NCBI RefSeq assembly: GCF_024054565.1
Contig: NZ_JAMXLR010000006.1
Coordinates: 124,001-188,000, forward strand
Direction of reading: 5' to 3'
Source of the DNA: Aeoliella straminimaris
GTDB lineage: Bacteria; Planctomycetota; Planctomycetia; Pirellulales; Lacipirellulaceae
Length of the DNA: 64,000 nt
In this document: piece by piece, positions 8,881-17,262 of the stretch
Layout: each line of letters opens with the position of its first letter
Numbering within the stretch: the stretch's first letter is position 1
Notes under the pieces: model-generated
What the model was told of the DNA's origin: nothing
What the model saw: only the letters and a program-made list of their open reading frames with translations
Databases searched by the model: none
Position numbers and translations under genes: made by a program

Positions 8881-9678
8881 ATGACGCGGACAACTTGGTG
8901 GACCACACTGCATCTCGCTGCAGCAGTGGCCGCATGCATTTCAATTTCTTATTCTGCCTCGGCAGCTCCTATCCCGATCAGTGTCAGCGGCTTGAACGCC
9001 GACCTGGTGGTCGAGGCTTCTTCCACTGCACCGTACTCTGACGATGCAGAAGGTTTCGACATCCCCAATCAATGGGCCTATTTCGAAACCGGCCTGGAAG
9101 GTCAGGCCGCCGGCCTGCCTGTCGACGGTGAGTTCAACGCCGATGGTACGGGCACCGAGTTCGACATCGCCGACTACAGCGGCGATAACGCTCTGTTGCT
9201 CAGCAGCGCCACCCCCAGTGGTGTGTTGACCCTCGACACTCCTAGTCAATTGGCATCGCTGCACGTGTTGGCGGTCTCCACCAACGGTGGCGGCGCCGGT
9301 GCGTTGGTTGTCACCTACGACGACAACTCCACGATGATCACCGACTACGCTGCTCCTGACTGGTATGGCGACATTAGCGGGTCGACCACCTTCAGCAACG
9401 CATTCAGCCCCGCGATTCAGGGCTTGGGCCGTATCCGTCTGACCGACGATCTGATCGACACCCCCACTGGAAACCCTGATCTGTACGAGACGATCATCCC
9501 GCTCGATTCGAGCAAGGCAGTTGTTTCGCTCGAGTTCACTCGCGCCGTGACGCTGAACTCTGCCAATACATCGACCGGCATCTTCGCCCTTAGTGGCGAG
9601 GTGGTGCCCGAACCCTCGACCATGGCCCTGCTGGGTCTGGCCGGTCTGGGCCTGGTTGGCTGGAGATTCCGCCGCTAA
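8881..9678 (+). CDS. PEP-CTERM sorting domain protein
   Basis: 265 residues from the ATG at 8881, with GGAG nine bases upstream. An N-terminal signal peptide ends near SASAAP. The body is Asp/Thr/Ser-rich and beta-strand-like, with no catalytic motif seen. The C-terminus is a typical PEP-CTERM tripartite signal: VVPEPSTMALLGLAGLGLVGWRFRR, that is a PEP motif, a hydrophobic helix and a basic end. Such proteins are exported and processed by an exosortase, probably ending at the cell envelope or in exopolymer; no exosortase gene lies in this window. It is followed by its own terminator. The next two genes belong to the same class, but their bodies do not look closely alike. Confidence 0.88.
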   Translation: MTRTTWWTTLHLAAAVAACISISYSASAAPIPISVSGLNADLVVEASSTAPYSDDAEGFDIPNQWAYFETGLEGQAAGLPVDGEFNADGTGTEFDIADYSGDNALLLSSATPSGVLTLDTPSQLASLHVLAVSTNGGGAGALVVTYDDNSTMITDYAAPDWYGDISGSTTFSNAFSPAIQGLGRIRLTDDLIDTPTGNPDLYETIIPLDSSKAVVSLEFTRAVTLNSANTSTGIFALSGEVVPEPSTMALLGLAGLGLVGWRFRR

Positions 9679-9705
9679 CTCTTGGCGATAACTTAAGACA
9701 CCTCT

Positions 9706-9746
9706 AAGCGGAGCGGACGCCCAAGCGTTCGCTCCGCTTTGCTTTT
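9706..9746 (+). terminator. intrinsic terminator after first PEP-CTERM gene
   Basis: A 10-bp stem (AAGCGGAGCG at 9706-9715 with CGCTCCGCTT at 9730-9739) is followed by TGCTTTT. It lies 28 bases after the stop codon. Confidence 0.85.
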
Positions 9747-10164
9747 GTGCCGACACCGTTACACCGACTCTCGGTTATCCACCTATGCCACTGCAGTGAA
9801 CCGAAGGCTCCCCACTCTTTTAAGGCCTCAATGCGCACGGCACTCTCGCCGACGCGCACCTGCTTTCGCATGAGTTAGAGGCAGCGCGATTGGCTGCGGT
9901 AAACGGAACACAGAGCGTGCGCAAGTGCGAGACATATTCTCGCAAAAAGAGCGGGATGAAAAGGTCTTCACCGACTATAAAGAGTAGTGTGGAGCTGTAT
10001 CTGGTAGCGATGAACGCTGCGTCTTCAGTTCAACTACAGCTTCCGGTGTCGGGTTCATCGCTGAGGTTTGGGCGGCACGCTTGCCGCAGCTTGGTCGACA
10101 CCACCCATGTGAAACAGGCAGGTCTTTCGTACGTATCGTTTGTTCAACTAGAGAGGTAGATCTA
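9747..10164. other. intergenic region before second PEP-CTERM gene
   Basis: About 420 bases with no supported gene. A ribosome-binding site (GAGAGG) lies just before the start at 10165. I see no other structure in it. Confidence 0.4.
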
Positions 10165-11085
10165 ATGATGATGAACCGTGTAGCAACGCCTGTTGTACTC
10201 GGAGCCGCGCTCCTGCTGGCAGCGACCAGCACTGCTGCTACTGTGCTTGTTTCCGACGAATTCGAGGCCGACTCTTCGGCGTCGTACCTGGTTGTCGATG
10301 AGATCAACGGCGCCTCGGGCGACGGCACCCCCGACAGCGTCTCGACATTCGCTTACGACTACATTACCGCTGGTTTGCCTTTGGCTCCCAACTCCACCGC
10401 GGGCGACACGGGCGGACTCTTCTTGGCCGTCAACGAAACCGCCGATGATGAAGGCGCCGCCGACCATGTCACGGCCTTCCTCAACACTCCCGTTACGACT
10501 CCGGCCTACACCGTCCAGGTCGACATGTACATGGGCGTCGAGGCAGGTGCTTCCGGCAGCACCGAAATGGCAACCATCGGTGTCGGGTCGGATGGCACCG
10601 ACTTCAACTCGATCTTCACCCCTATCGCGGGCGTTGGTCAATTCGTTTCCATCACCGGTGAAGGTGGTTCGTCGTCGGATTATCGTCACTACATTTCCGG
10701 CACTCCGGTCAACAGTGGCGACATGAGCTACCTCAACTCCGAGATGACCACCCAATCCACGGGCGACACCTACCTGTCGATCTTCCCGGAAGAATCGAGC
10801 GATTTCGCTGGTTCGCCCGGCAACCAGTGGGCCACGGTCACCATCTCGGTGAACCCTAATCGAGTGCTCTACTCGATCAACGGTACGCCGATCATCATGG
10901 CGCCGTCGACGGCCGTATCGGGCTTGGTTGGCTTGGGCTACAACGATCCGTTCAGCTCGGTCGGACCGCATTTCGTGGTGTACGACAACCTGACCGTCAC
11001 CGAAGTCCCCGAGCCCAGCACACTGCTTCTCGGCGCTCTGGGCATGGTTGGCCTGGCTTCGCTTCGCCTGCGTCGCAACGGCTGA
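10165..11085 (+). CDS. PEP-CTERM sorting domain protein
   Basis: 306 residues from the first of three consecutive Met codons at 10165-10173; the frame is open from 10081, but GAGAGG upstream and the signal peptide (MMMNRVATPVVLGAALLLAATSTAAT) fix the start. The body is acidic, with a jelly-roll-like pattern of alternating short strands, possibly a concanavalin-like carbohydrate-binding fold (TVQVDMYMGVEAGA, WATVTISVNPNRVLYSINGTPI), but I cannot assign a family. The end is VPEPSTLLLGALGMVGLASLRLRRNG, a PEP-CTERM anchor. A strong terminator follows. It is the second of three PEP-CTERM genes in a row on the same strand. Confidence 0.87.
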   Translation: MMMNRVATPVVLGAALLLAATSTAATVLVSDEFEADSSASYLVVDEINGASGDGTPDSVSTFAYDYITAGLPLAPNSTAGDTGGLFLAVNETADDEGAADHVTAFLNTPVTTPAYTVQVDMYMGVEAGASGSTEMATIGVGSDGTDFNSIFTPIAGVGQFVSITGEGGSSSDYRHYISGTPVNSGDMSYLNSEMTTQSTGDTYLSIFPEESSDFAGSPGNQWATVTISVNPNRVLYSINGTPIIMAPSTAVSGLVGLGYNDPFSSVGPHFVVYDNLTVTEVPEPSTLLLGALGMVGLASLRLRRNG

Positions 11086-11114
11086 ATCACCACCTAGTTT
11101 TGAATGTTTCCCGC

Positions 11115-11158
11115 ACACGAGGTCATGGCGACTTGTCGCTGTGACCTCGTGTTTTTTT
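11115..11158 (+). terminator. strong intrinsic terminator after second PEP-CTERM gene
   Basis: An 11-bp perfect stem (ACACGAGGTCA at 11115-11125 with TGACCTCGTGT at 11142-11152) runs into seven T residues. Confidence 0.92.
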
Positions 11159-11842
11159 ACGCCAGTGGCGGATCCGTTTGCTTGCCAAGCGATAATTCGT
11201 CCCCTCTCTCGCCGGCCCGCCCCCCGATACAGCATCTCATTGCCGCGATCCGCAGCGCCATATCCTGCCACAATCCATACCCTTGGCGGGCGAGCGCACC
11301 CTCGCTGTGTTTGCCCGGTGAACGGCAGGTCAAATATCTAACACACCTTGCGCACCATGCTGCTTGACGCATCTTCGGTTGCAGCGATATACTCTCCGCG
11401 CTCTTCAGGACACACGCAGTTGAACGAGCCCGCCGGCGACCGTCGTTGTCGTCTGGAGTGCCGACCAGGCTGCTCGCAAAAGTGACCTTTATTCGTAGGT
11501 TTTGCAGGGCGTCGCCATGCAGGAGGCGCACTTTATTGACTCGTTGCAACGTCACAGGACGGTAAGGGAATTACAAGTGAGCTGCTGTTCGCTTGCCAGA
11601 ATTATTCGTGTGCCGGACGTTCACGTGTCGCCCCGCCTACGCTGGTGCGCATCGCCCTGAAAATCGATGGTGCGCTGCGCGAAATCGGTTCCCGCGGTTC
11701 GCCAGCAACACCGCAGCAAACGCTTCGCATTCGCTCGCCCATCCTTCTCCTCACCTGCAGGCCGCTAATGAATTATTTCGTTGCTACAGATGAGTACTAC
11801 GAGCTTCGCTAATAACCACTTTTACACGAGGAAAGATTTCTA
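11159..11842. other. long intergenic region before third PEP-CTERM gene
   Basis: 684 bases. A minus-strand frame (11157-11555) has no protein-like features and overlaps the upstream terminator, so I do not call it. The region presumably holds the promoter and a long leader for the gene at 11843. I see no conserved RNA motif. Confidence 0.4.
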
Positions 11843-12484
11843 ATGAAAACGCAACTTATTGTCACCGCTATCGTCCTCTCGTTCGCCGCGGCACCAAGCC
11901 AGGCGGACGTCATCTTCAGCAACCTGGGCGCCGGCGACACGTTCAGTGCCGCTGGTCGTATCTTTCAAGGCGAGAGCGTCGGTACGATCGGCAATGTCGA
12001 TCAAGCAGCGAGCTTCAGCGTTGGTGGCACCAGCTACCTGCTCGACAGCCTCGAACTCGGTGTGAATGTTACCTCCGCTGGACCGCTCGACGTCATTCTG
12101 GCGGCGGACAATGGTGGTGAGCCTGGTGCCGAACTCGAAGCCATCTCCCTCAACCTGGCCGTTGGCGAACAACTCGCGCTGGCATCGGCGGCTGGCACCA
12201 CCATGCTCGACGCCAATACGACCTACTGGGTGATTGCCGATGCCAAGGGCAGCATCGACGGCGGTTGGCGATTTAACACGACCGGCGACGTCGGTCTGAC
12301 CGCGGGCCGAAGTGCCGGCGTGGGATCGACCAACTATGGCGATTGGAATCTGCGTCCCGACGACGACCGCTATGCCTTTCGCGTGCAAGGCACGCCCATG
12401 GAGATTCCCGAACCCACTTCGGTCGCCTTGTTTGTGATCGCTGGCATCGGCGCCACAGCGCTGCGGCTGCGCAAGCGGGACTAG
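11843..12484 (+). CDS. PEP-CTERM sorting domain protein
   Basis: 213 residues from the ATG at 11843, with GAGGAAAG upstream. The signal peptide (MKTQLIVTAIVLSFAAAPSQA) is followed by DVIFSNLGAGDTFSAAGRIF. The central region, with LDVILAADNGGEPGAELEAISLNL and NTTYWVIADA, resembles the choice-of-anchor R domain often seen in PEP-CTERM proteins. The C-terminus is IPEPTSVALFVIAGIGATALRLRKRD: IPEP motif, hydrophobic helix, basic tail. Exported, envelope-associated by inference. It has its own terminator. Confidence 0.87.
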   Translation: MKTQLIVTAIVLSFAAAPSQADVIFSNLGAGDTFSAAGRIFQGESVGTIGNVDQAASFSVGGTSYLLDSLELGVNVTSAGPLDVILAADNGGEPGAELEAISLNLAVGEQLALASAAGTTMLDANTTYWVIADAKGSIDGGWRFNTTGDVGLTAGRSAGVGSTNYGDWNLRPDDDRYAFRVQGTPMEIPEPTSVALFVIAGIGATALRLRKRD

Positions 12485-12516
12485 GCGCACGTCGACCCAA
12501 CGCTGCAACCCACCAC

Positions 12517-12557
12517 CCGCCGCAAACAGGCACGTCCTGCTTGCGGCGGTTGTTTTT
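12517..12557 (+). terminator. intrinsic terminator after third PEP-CTERM gene
   Basis: A stem CCGCCGCAA (12517-12525) with TTGCGGCGG (12541-12549), with a further CAGG/CCTG pairing inside the loop, is followed by TTGTTTTTTG. Confidence 0.88.
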
Positions 12558-12857
12558 TGTCACGGTGACTTCGTTGGAGAAGATCGTCCAGAACGTTCAG
12601 TTACATCGATCATCGCCGTGGGCACCGGTTCGTTTTCCCGACTGCGTTGCCCCCGTTGCCGCGCGATTTGCACGTTTGGACCTTCGTGTTCACAGTGCCG
12701 TGTGGCGATGCATGGATAGCTCTATCCGATGGCCCGCTGCTAGGATAAAACCTATAGCTTGAAGCCCAGAGTTCTGACCGGCGAATGGCAACGTATCGCG
12801 TACGCAGATCCCTCAGACACACGCGGGCTGTGTGGCCGTGTGCCGGAAGTCTCTAGG

Positions 12858-14546
12858 ATGAACATGCAACGTTTGCCCAAGCTGATTGGCTGTTTGCGTA
12901 CTTACAATCGCCAGACGTTCTTGGCGGACCTGCTGGCGGGCGTAACTGTAGGAATGGTGGCCTTGCCGCTGGCGATGGCATTCGCCATTTCGTCTGGCGT
13001 GGCTCCCGAAATCGGCCTGTACTGCGCCGTGGTGGCGGGCTTCCTCATCTCCGCACTGGGTGGCTCGCGCACGCAGATCGGAGGTCCGACCGGGGCGTTT
13101 GTGGTGGTCGTGTTCGGCATTGTGGCCGACCATGGTCTCAATGGGCTGTTCCTCTGCACGATGATGGCCGGCGCGATGTTGATCGCCCTGGGCGTGACCG
13201 GCTTGGGCGCCGCCGTGCGGTTCATTCCTCGGCCCGTCGTGATTGGCTTTACCAATGGCATCGCCATCCTGATCGCCAGCACGCAGATCAAAGACTTCTT
13301 CGGTCTCCAGGTCGACAAGGTGCCAGGTGAATTTCTCGAGCGGGCTCACGTGCTCGCGGCGAACTTCCATACCTTGAGCATCACGGCCACGCTCGTGTCG
13401 ATAGCGGCCCTGGCGGTGGTGCTGCTCTGCCGCAGGTACCTGAGCCGGGTGCCCGGGGCCATCGTGGCCATGTTGCTCGGCACCTTGGTGGTGACCTTGC
13501 TGGATCTGCCGGTCGAGACCATTGGATCGCGGTTCGGTGGTATTCCTAGCGGCTGGCCGACGTTCGCCTTGCCAAAGTTCGACACCGCGGAGATTGGCCC
13601 GCTGCTGCTGCCGGCGTTCACGGTCGCCATGCTTGGAGCCATCGAATCGCTGCTGTCCGCGGTGGTGGCCGACCGCATGAGTGGCGACAAACACAATCCC
13701 AACGTCGAACTCGTGGCCCAAGGCATTGCCAACATCGCCTCGCCGCTGTTTGGCGGACTGCCAGCCACCGGCGCCATTGCCCGCACGGCCACTAACATTC
13801 GCTCCGGCGGCAAAACACCGGTGGCCGGTATGGTTCATGCCCTGGTGGTATTGGCCATCCTGCTGTTTGCAGCCCCGTTGGCGCACTACATTCCGCTATC
13901 GGTGCTGGCCGCTATCCTGCTGGTGGTCGCTTACAACATGGGCGAGTGGCGCGAGATTCCCAAGCTGCTGAAAATGTCGAAGGCCGAGATCAGCGTCTGG
14001 CTGGTCACGCTGCTACTCACCGTGTTCGCCGACCTGACGGTCGCCGTGCAGGTCGGAATGGTGCTGGCCGGTTTGCTCTTCATTCGCAAGGTCTCGATGA
14101 CCACCACTGTTACCCAGGTCACTGGCGAGTACGTCGAAGACGGCCGGCTGCACAGCTTGCAAGACAAACACATCCCCGACTACGTCACCATCGTCAGAAT
14201 CCATGGACCATTTTTGTTTGGTACGACCAATAAGCTGACCGACCTGTTCGAGCACGTCGATGCGTTCGCCCCTATCGTCATCCTACGACTGCGAAACATG
14301 ACCGCCATCGACGCCACGGGCCTGCTCACGCTGGAGGAGCTGGCCGACCAACTGCACGCCTCGGGACGCCACCTCATCCTATGTGGCGCTCGCGACCAAC
14401 CGGCCCAGCGAATTCAGCAGGCTCACGTCTTGCACCACATCGGCCAACAGAATGTGTGCCCTCATATCCATGCGGCGCTCGAGCGGGCTCTGGCGGTGCA
14501 CCAGCAGCAACAACCTCTCACCGTAGAGATCACGGCCACCACGTAA
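12858..14546 (+). CDS. SulP family anion transporter with STAS domain
   Basis: 562 residues. The ATG at 12858 is chosen (GGAAG upstream); the frame is open from 12759 but those residues are not part of the family. Residues about 20-420 carry 10 or more hydrophobic segments, starting FLADLLAGVTVGMVALPLAMAFAISSG, which is the SulP signature, plus QIGGPTGAF in the transport core. The C-terminal 100 residues form a STAS domain (VRIHGPFLFGTTNKL ... MTAIDATGLLTLEELADQL), with the usual D-x-T/S-G loop. The family moves sulfate, bicarbonate or other anions across the inner membrane; the substrate is not readable here. It stands alone and converges on the YCII gene. The 300 bases upstream of the start (12558-12857) hold no other gene. 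Confidence 0.9.
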   Translation: MNMQRLPKLIGCLRTYNRQTFLADLLAGVTVGMVALPLAMAFAISSGVAPEIGLYCAVVAGFLISALGGSRTQIGGPTGAFVVVVFGIVADHGLNGLFLCTMMAGAMLIALGVTGLGAAVRFIPRPVVIGFTNGIAILIASTQIKDFFGLQVDKVPGEFLERAHVLAANFHTLSITATLVSIAALAVVLLCRRYLSRVPGAIVAMLLGTLVVTLLDLPVETIGSRFGGIPSGWPTFALPKFDTAEIGPLLLPAFTVAMLGAIESLLSAVVADRMSGDKHNPNVELVAQGIANIASPLFGGLPATGAIARTATNIRSGGKTPVAGMVHALVVLAILLFAAPLAHYIPLSVLAAILLVVAYNMGEWREIPKLLKMSKAEISVWLVTLLLTVFADLTVAVQVGMVLAGLLFIRKVSMTTTVTQVTGEYVEDGRLHSLQDKHIPDYVTIVRIHGPFLFGTTNKLTDLFEHVDAFAPIVILRLRNMTAIDATGLLTLEELADQLHASGRHLILCGARDQPAQRIQQAHVLHHIGQQNVCPHIHAALERALAVHQQQQPLTVEITATT

Positions 14547-14576
14547 AAGCACGCGCACCACCGCGCCGTTGCAAGT

Positions 14577-15329
14577 TCACTCGCGCGCCGGCAGCGGAAA
14601 CAGCGGGCGAATCTCGGCGGTGCCGCGGCGCGAACCGGGTATCATGGCGGCCACTCGAATCGCTTCGTCCAGGTCCTTCACGTGGATCAAGAAGTAGCCG
14701 CCAAGCTGTTCCTTGGTTTCGGCGAAGGGACCTTCCGAAACCACGCGGCCACCCTGGCGAACTTGCACGCACTTGGCGGTAGCAGGCGCCTGCAACGGAG
14801 CGGCCGACAAGTACTGCCCTTGGGCGTGCAACTGGTGACACAACTCCACCGACTCGGCCAGCGCCACCGCGTGTTCCTCCGGCGGCCACGCTCCTTCGGC
14901 GGCGTACAACAGCACGATGTAATTGGTGCCCGCTTCGCTTTCGGTCGCGGCCGGTTGCGCCTGCTCGACGTCCGGCAACTCGAGCGGCTCGGGAATCGGC
15001 AGCAGCGGCCGCACCTCCACCGCCCCCTTGCTGGCCGGCGGCAATCGACTGGCGATGGCGATCGCTTCGTCCATACTGTCGACATCCAGAATATAGTAAC
15101 CGCCCAGCTGCTCGGTGGTCTCCGCAAACGGGCCGTCGGTCACCTGGCGTTTGCCCTCGCGGACGCGTACCGTCGTGGCGGTGCTAACCGAATGCAGCGG
15201 CGACGAGGCAATCCACTTGCCCTCGGCCTCCAGCTCGTCGCAAATGGCCATCGACTGCAGCATGCAATCTTTCCGCTCCTGTTCGGTCCAGCCCTCTTCG
15301 GCTCCGTAGATCAGCAACATGTATTTCAT
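14577..15329 (-). CDS. tandem YCII/DGPF domain protein
   Basis: 250 residues. Two copies of the YCII-related (DGPF) domain follow one another. The first is MKYMLLIYGAEEGW... to about residue 112 with VTDGPFAE and GGYYILDVDSMDEA. The second starts at about residue 134 (NYIVLLYAAEGAW) with VSEGPFAE and GGYFLIHVKDLDEA. Family members are small soluble proteins of unknown biochemical role, often encoded beside ECF sigma factors and PhnB-like proteins. Here a PhnB-like gene ends seven bases before its start, so the two are surely one transcript; no sigma factor is next to them. The tandem arrangement looks like an in-frame fusion of two single-domain genes. Confidence 0.85.
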   Translation of the reverse strand: MKYMLLIYGAEEGWTEQERKDCMLQSMAICDELEAEGKWIASSPLHSVSTATTVRVREGKRQVTDGPFAETTEQLGGYYILDVDSMDEAIAIASRLPPASKGAVEVRPLLPIPEPLELPDVEQAQPAATESEAGTNYIVLLYAAEGAWPPEEHAVALAESVELCHQLHAQGQYLSAAPLQAPATAKCVQVRQGGRVVSEGPFAETKEQLGGYFLIHVKDLDEAIRVAAMIPGSRRGTAEIRPLFPLPARE

Positions 15330-15336
15330 CGGTATC

Positions 15337-15804
15337 TCACCCGTCGTAAGCGGCTTGTAGTTTTGCCATGTCCAGTTTAATCATCTGCACCATCGCATCG
15401 AACACCCGCGCGGCGCGGTCGGGATCCGGGTCGCCAATCATCTGGCCAATGCTCGCGGGCACGATCTGCCAGCGGACGCCAAACTTGTCTTTCAGCCAGC
15501 CGCAGGCCACTTCCTGCCCACCGTCGGCGGTGAGCTTCGCCCACAAGTCGTCGATCTCCTCCTGCGTCTGACAACTCACCGCCAGCGAAATCGCTTCGGT
15601 GAACTCCCAATCCTGGCCGGCGTTCAGGGCGACGAAGGTCATCCCTGCCAGCTCGAACTCCACGGTGATCACGGAGCCAGTGTGGGGATGCTTGACCGTC
15701 TGCACGATCCGCGAGTCCGGCAGAACCGAGACATAGAACTCCGCGGCTTCTTCCGCCTGATCCTTGAAGCCGAAAAACGGCGTGATCTTGTTCTCGAACT
15801 GCAT
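15337..15804 (-). CDS. PhnB-like VOC family protein (3-demethylubiquinone methyltransferase-type fold)
   Basis: 155 residues from the ATG at 15804, with GAGGAG eight bases upstream. The sequence (ITPFFGFKDQAEEAAEFYVSVLPD ... FELAGMTFVALNAG ... WLKDKFGVRWQIVP) is the classic PhnB / VOC superfamily pattern, a glyoxalase-like betaalphabetabetabeta fold. These proteins are often annotated as 3-demethylubiquinone-9 methyltransferases, but that activity is not established for this branch. It is the first gene of a unit with the YCII gene downstream; a DoxX-like gene lies 31 bases upstream on the same strand, so the three may be one operon. Confidence 0.87.
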   Translation of the reverse strand: MQFENKITPFFGFKDQAEEAAEFYVSVLPDSRIVQTVKHPHTGSVITVEFELAGMTFVALNAGQDWEFTEAISLAVSCQTQEEIDDLWAKLTADGGQEVACGWLKDKFGVRWQIVPASIGQMIGDPDPDRAARVFDAMVQMIKLDMAKLQAAYDG

Positions 15805-15835
15805 GGTTTTATCTCCTCTCGATATCGTTTCGCTC

Positions 15836-16273
15836 TTACAAAGCGGTTTGGGGTTCTGTGCTGGTTGCTTCTGGCGGGCGGCACCCAGGCACGTTGCCCA
15901 GCACCAGGGAAAACACGATGGGCCTCCGCAGCGCCAGTCCGGTCCACATCAGTACGCCGATGATGACTGGAAACAGGATGCCGAACAGCTCGTCCCCGGC
16001 CCGCAGATGGGTGAAGACAGCGCCGCCCAAGTAACCAGTGGTCAGGATGGCTCCCAGGAAACTTGTCCGCGGAATCAAATACAACGCGGCTACGGCGATC
16101 TCAATCATCCCGATCGTCGGCAGCAGCCCCATGGGAATGCCCAGGTGGTCCATCATTTCCTGCTTGCCAGGCCAGTCCAGGAACTTGGGCACCCCGCTTC
16201 CGCCGATCAGGAACAAGCCGACCAGGATGCTCAAGGTCCAGCCGATGGTCCTTTTGGCTTTCGAGGTTTGCAT
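15836..16273 (-). CDS. DoxX-like family membrane protein
   Basis: 145 residues from the ATG at 16273 (AGGA eight bases upstream; the frame is open to 16336 but the extra residues are not membrane-like). Four hydrophobic segments: WTLSILVGLFLIGGSGVPKFL, GLLPTIGMIEIAVAALYLI, FLGAILTTGYLGGAVFTHL and LFGILFPVIIGVLMWTGLAL. This is the DoxX_2 / DoxX-like layout, with the G-G-V-PKF motif after the first helix. It is an inner-membrane protein of unknown function, often encoded with YCII and VOC genes as here. The last 15 residues are Pro/Glu-rich and hydrophilic. Confidence 0.85.
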   Translation of the reverse strand: MQTSKAKRTIGWTLSILVGLFLIGGSGVPKFLDWPGKQEMMDHLGIPMGLLPTIGMIEIAVAALYLIPRTSFLGAILTTGYLGGAVFTHLRAGDELFGILFPVIIGVLMWTGLALRRPIVFSLVLGNVPGCRPPEATSTEPQTAL

Positions 16274-16620
16274 GGGAATATTCCTAGGATCAATTGAAAT
16301 GTAGGTGACCTGTGGTTGGAGCCGGCCCGTGCTCATCCACGTCGACTGTTTGGCGGGAAGAACCTCCGCGTTTATAAGCTAGTCGAACCACCAAGGCCGG
16401 AATCGACCGCCGGGGAGAATCTTTTTCGAAGTTTTCGCCGCCCCGCGGGGTGGGGCCGGCTAGTTCGCCGCATGGCTCGTGTCATCGTGAAGCAGCGGCA
16501 AGCGACCAAAGGATCTCGCCGCAATTCTTTGGGAGCGTCTACCGTGACGGTTGCTACACGTGCGTTGGGAACAAAGCTTGCATGCTTATTGCTGGAACGG
16601 TTGGCCAAAGGAGCGGCGTC
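16274..16620. other. intergenic region between divergent genes
   Basis: About 350 bases, presumably holding promoters for the DoxX-like gene (left) and the membrane protein gene (right). An imperfect copy of the dispersed repeat core (AAAGGATCTCGCCGC) is seen near 16507-16521. Nothing else recognised. Confidence 0.35.
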
Positions 16621-17049
16621 ATGTTGCTTTCCTCCACCACGCCTGATGTGTTCATCGCCGGACTCGAGGCACTTTTGATGGCAATTTGCCTGCCCGGCAT
16701 CGTGTTCGGAGCGCCCATGCTCATCGCCGCCTGCTGGCCGCGAGCCAACGCCCGCCTCCGCCGCTATGTGCTGCATGGCACATGGACCTGTGCGGCCGTA
16801 TCCCTGCTGTTCAGCCTTTTGGCCGTCGCTGGGGGAGAAGGTTTTGAACTGGAGAACGTCTTCTTCACACTGCTACTGTTCGGTGCCGCCGGAGCCTTCT
16901 GGGGCGGCGTGATCGCCTTGGTGATCGAAGCCCCCGCGGAGAAGAAGCGGCTGTACTTCGTACTGCTCGGCATCCTCGCCGTCGTGCTGCTCGGGCTCTG
17001 GATATGGCTGACCCAGGTGTTCTTAGCGTTCCAAGATTGGGGCCGGTGA
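16621..17049 (+). CDS. small membrane protein, function unknown
   Basis: 142 residues from the ATG at 16621, placed there because AAAGGAG lies seven bases upstream and the sequence from this Met on is a clean membrane protein. Four hydrophobic stretches are visible (IAGLEALLMAICLPGIVFGAPMLIAAC; TCAAVSLLFSLLAVAG; VFFTLLLFGAAGAFWGGVIALVI; LYFVLLGILAVVLLGLWIWL). No motif allows a family call. It is followed at once by dispersed repeats, so it may mark the left edge of native sequence before the inserted 17-20 kb module. Confidence 0.65.
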   Translation: MLLSSTTPDVFIAGLEALLMAICLPGIVFGAPMLIAACWPRANARLRRYVLHGTWTCAAVSLLFSLLAVAGGEGFELENVFFTLLLFGAAGAFWGGVIALVIEAPAEKKRLYFVLLGILAVVLLGLWIWLTQVFLAFQDWGR

Positions 17050-17057
17050 CTTGCCGC

Positions 17058-17198
17058 TTTGTGTCATCCTGAAGGAGCCGTAGTCGTAGGCCGTAACAAG
17101 CCCTGCGCACTTACGGCACCTCAACTCTTTGTGTCATCCTGAAGGAGCGGCAATCCTTCCCGTGTCTTCCTGAAGGAGCCTAAGCGACTGAAGGATCT
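17058..17198 (+). repeat. dispersed repeat, three partial copies (left arm)
   Basis: The unit TTTGTGTCATCCTGAAGGAG occurs at about 17058-17077 and 17128-17147. A third, longer form at 17161-17198 continues into CCTAAGCGACTGAAGGATCT. The third copy has an inverted counterpart at 20241-20278, so the two-gene module between them is bracketed by inverted repeats. Confidence 0.85.
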
Positions 17199-17262
17199 CG
17201 CTGGAAGTTTGCGGGGTGGTTGGTTGTGACGGTTGGTGCTCAACGGGTGCCACACTGAGCTA

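Noticed and set aside
10162-11271. 369-residue minus-strand frame over a PEP-CTERM gene
   Set aside because: Covers the PEP-CTERM gene and its terminator; not plausible.
11157-11555. 132-residue minus-strand frame in a long intergenic region
   Set aside because: No signal, no family, no convincing ribosome-binding site; starts and ends arbitrarily.
12813-13886. 357-residue minus-strand frame over the SulP gene
   Set aside because: His/Gln/Arg-rich shadow frame opposite a well-supported membrane protein.
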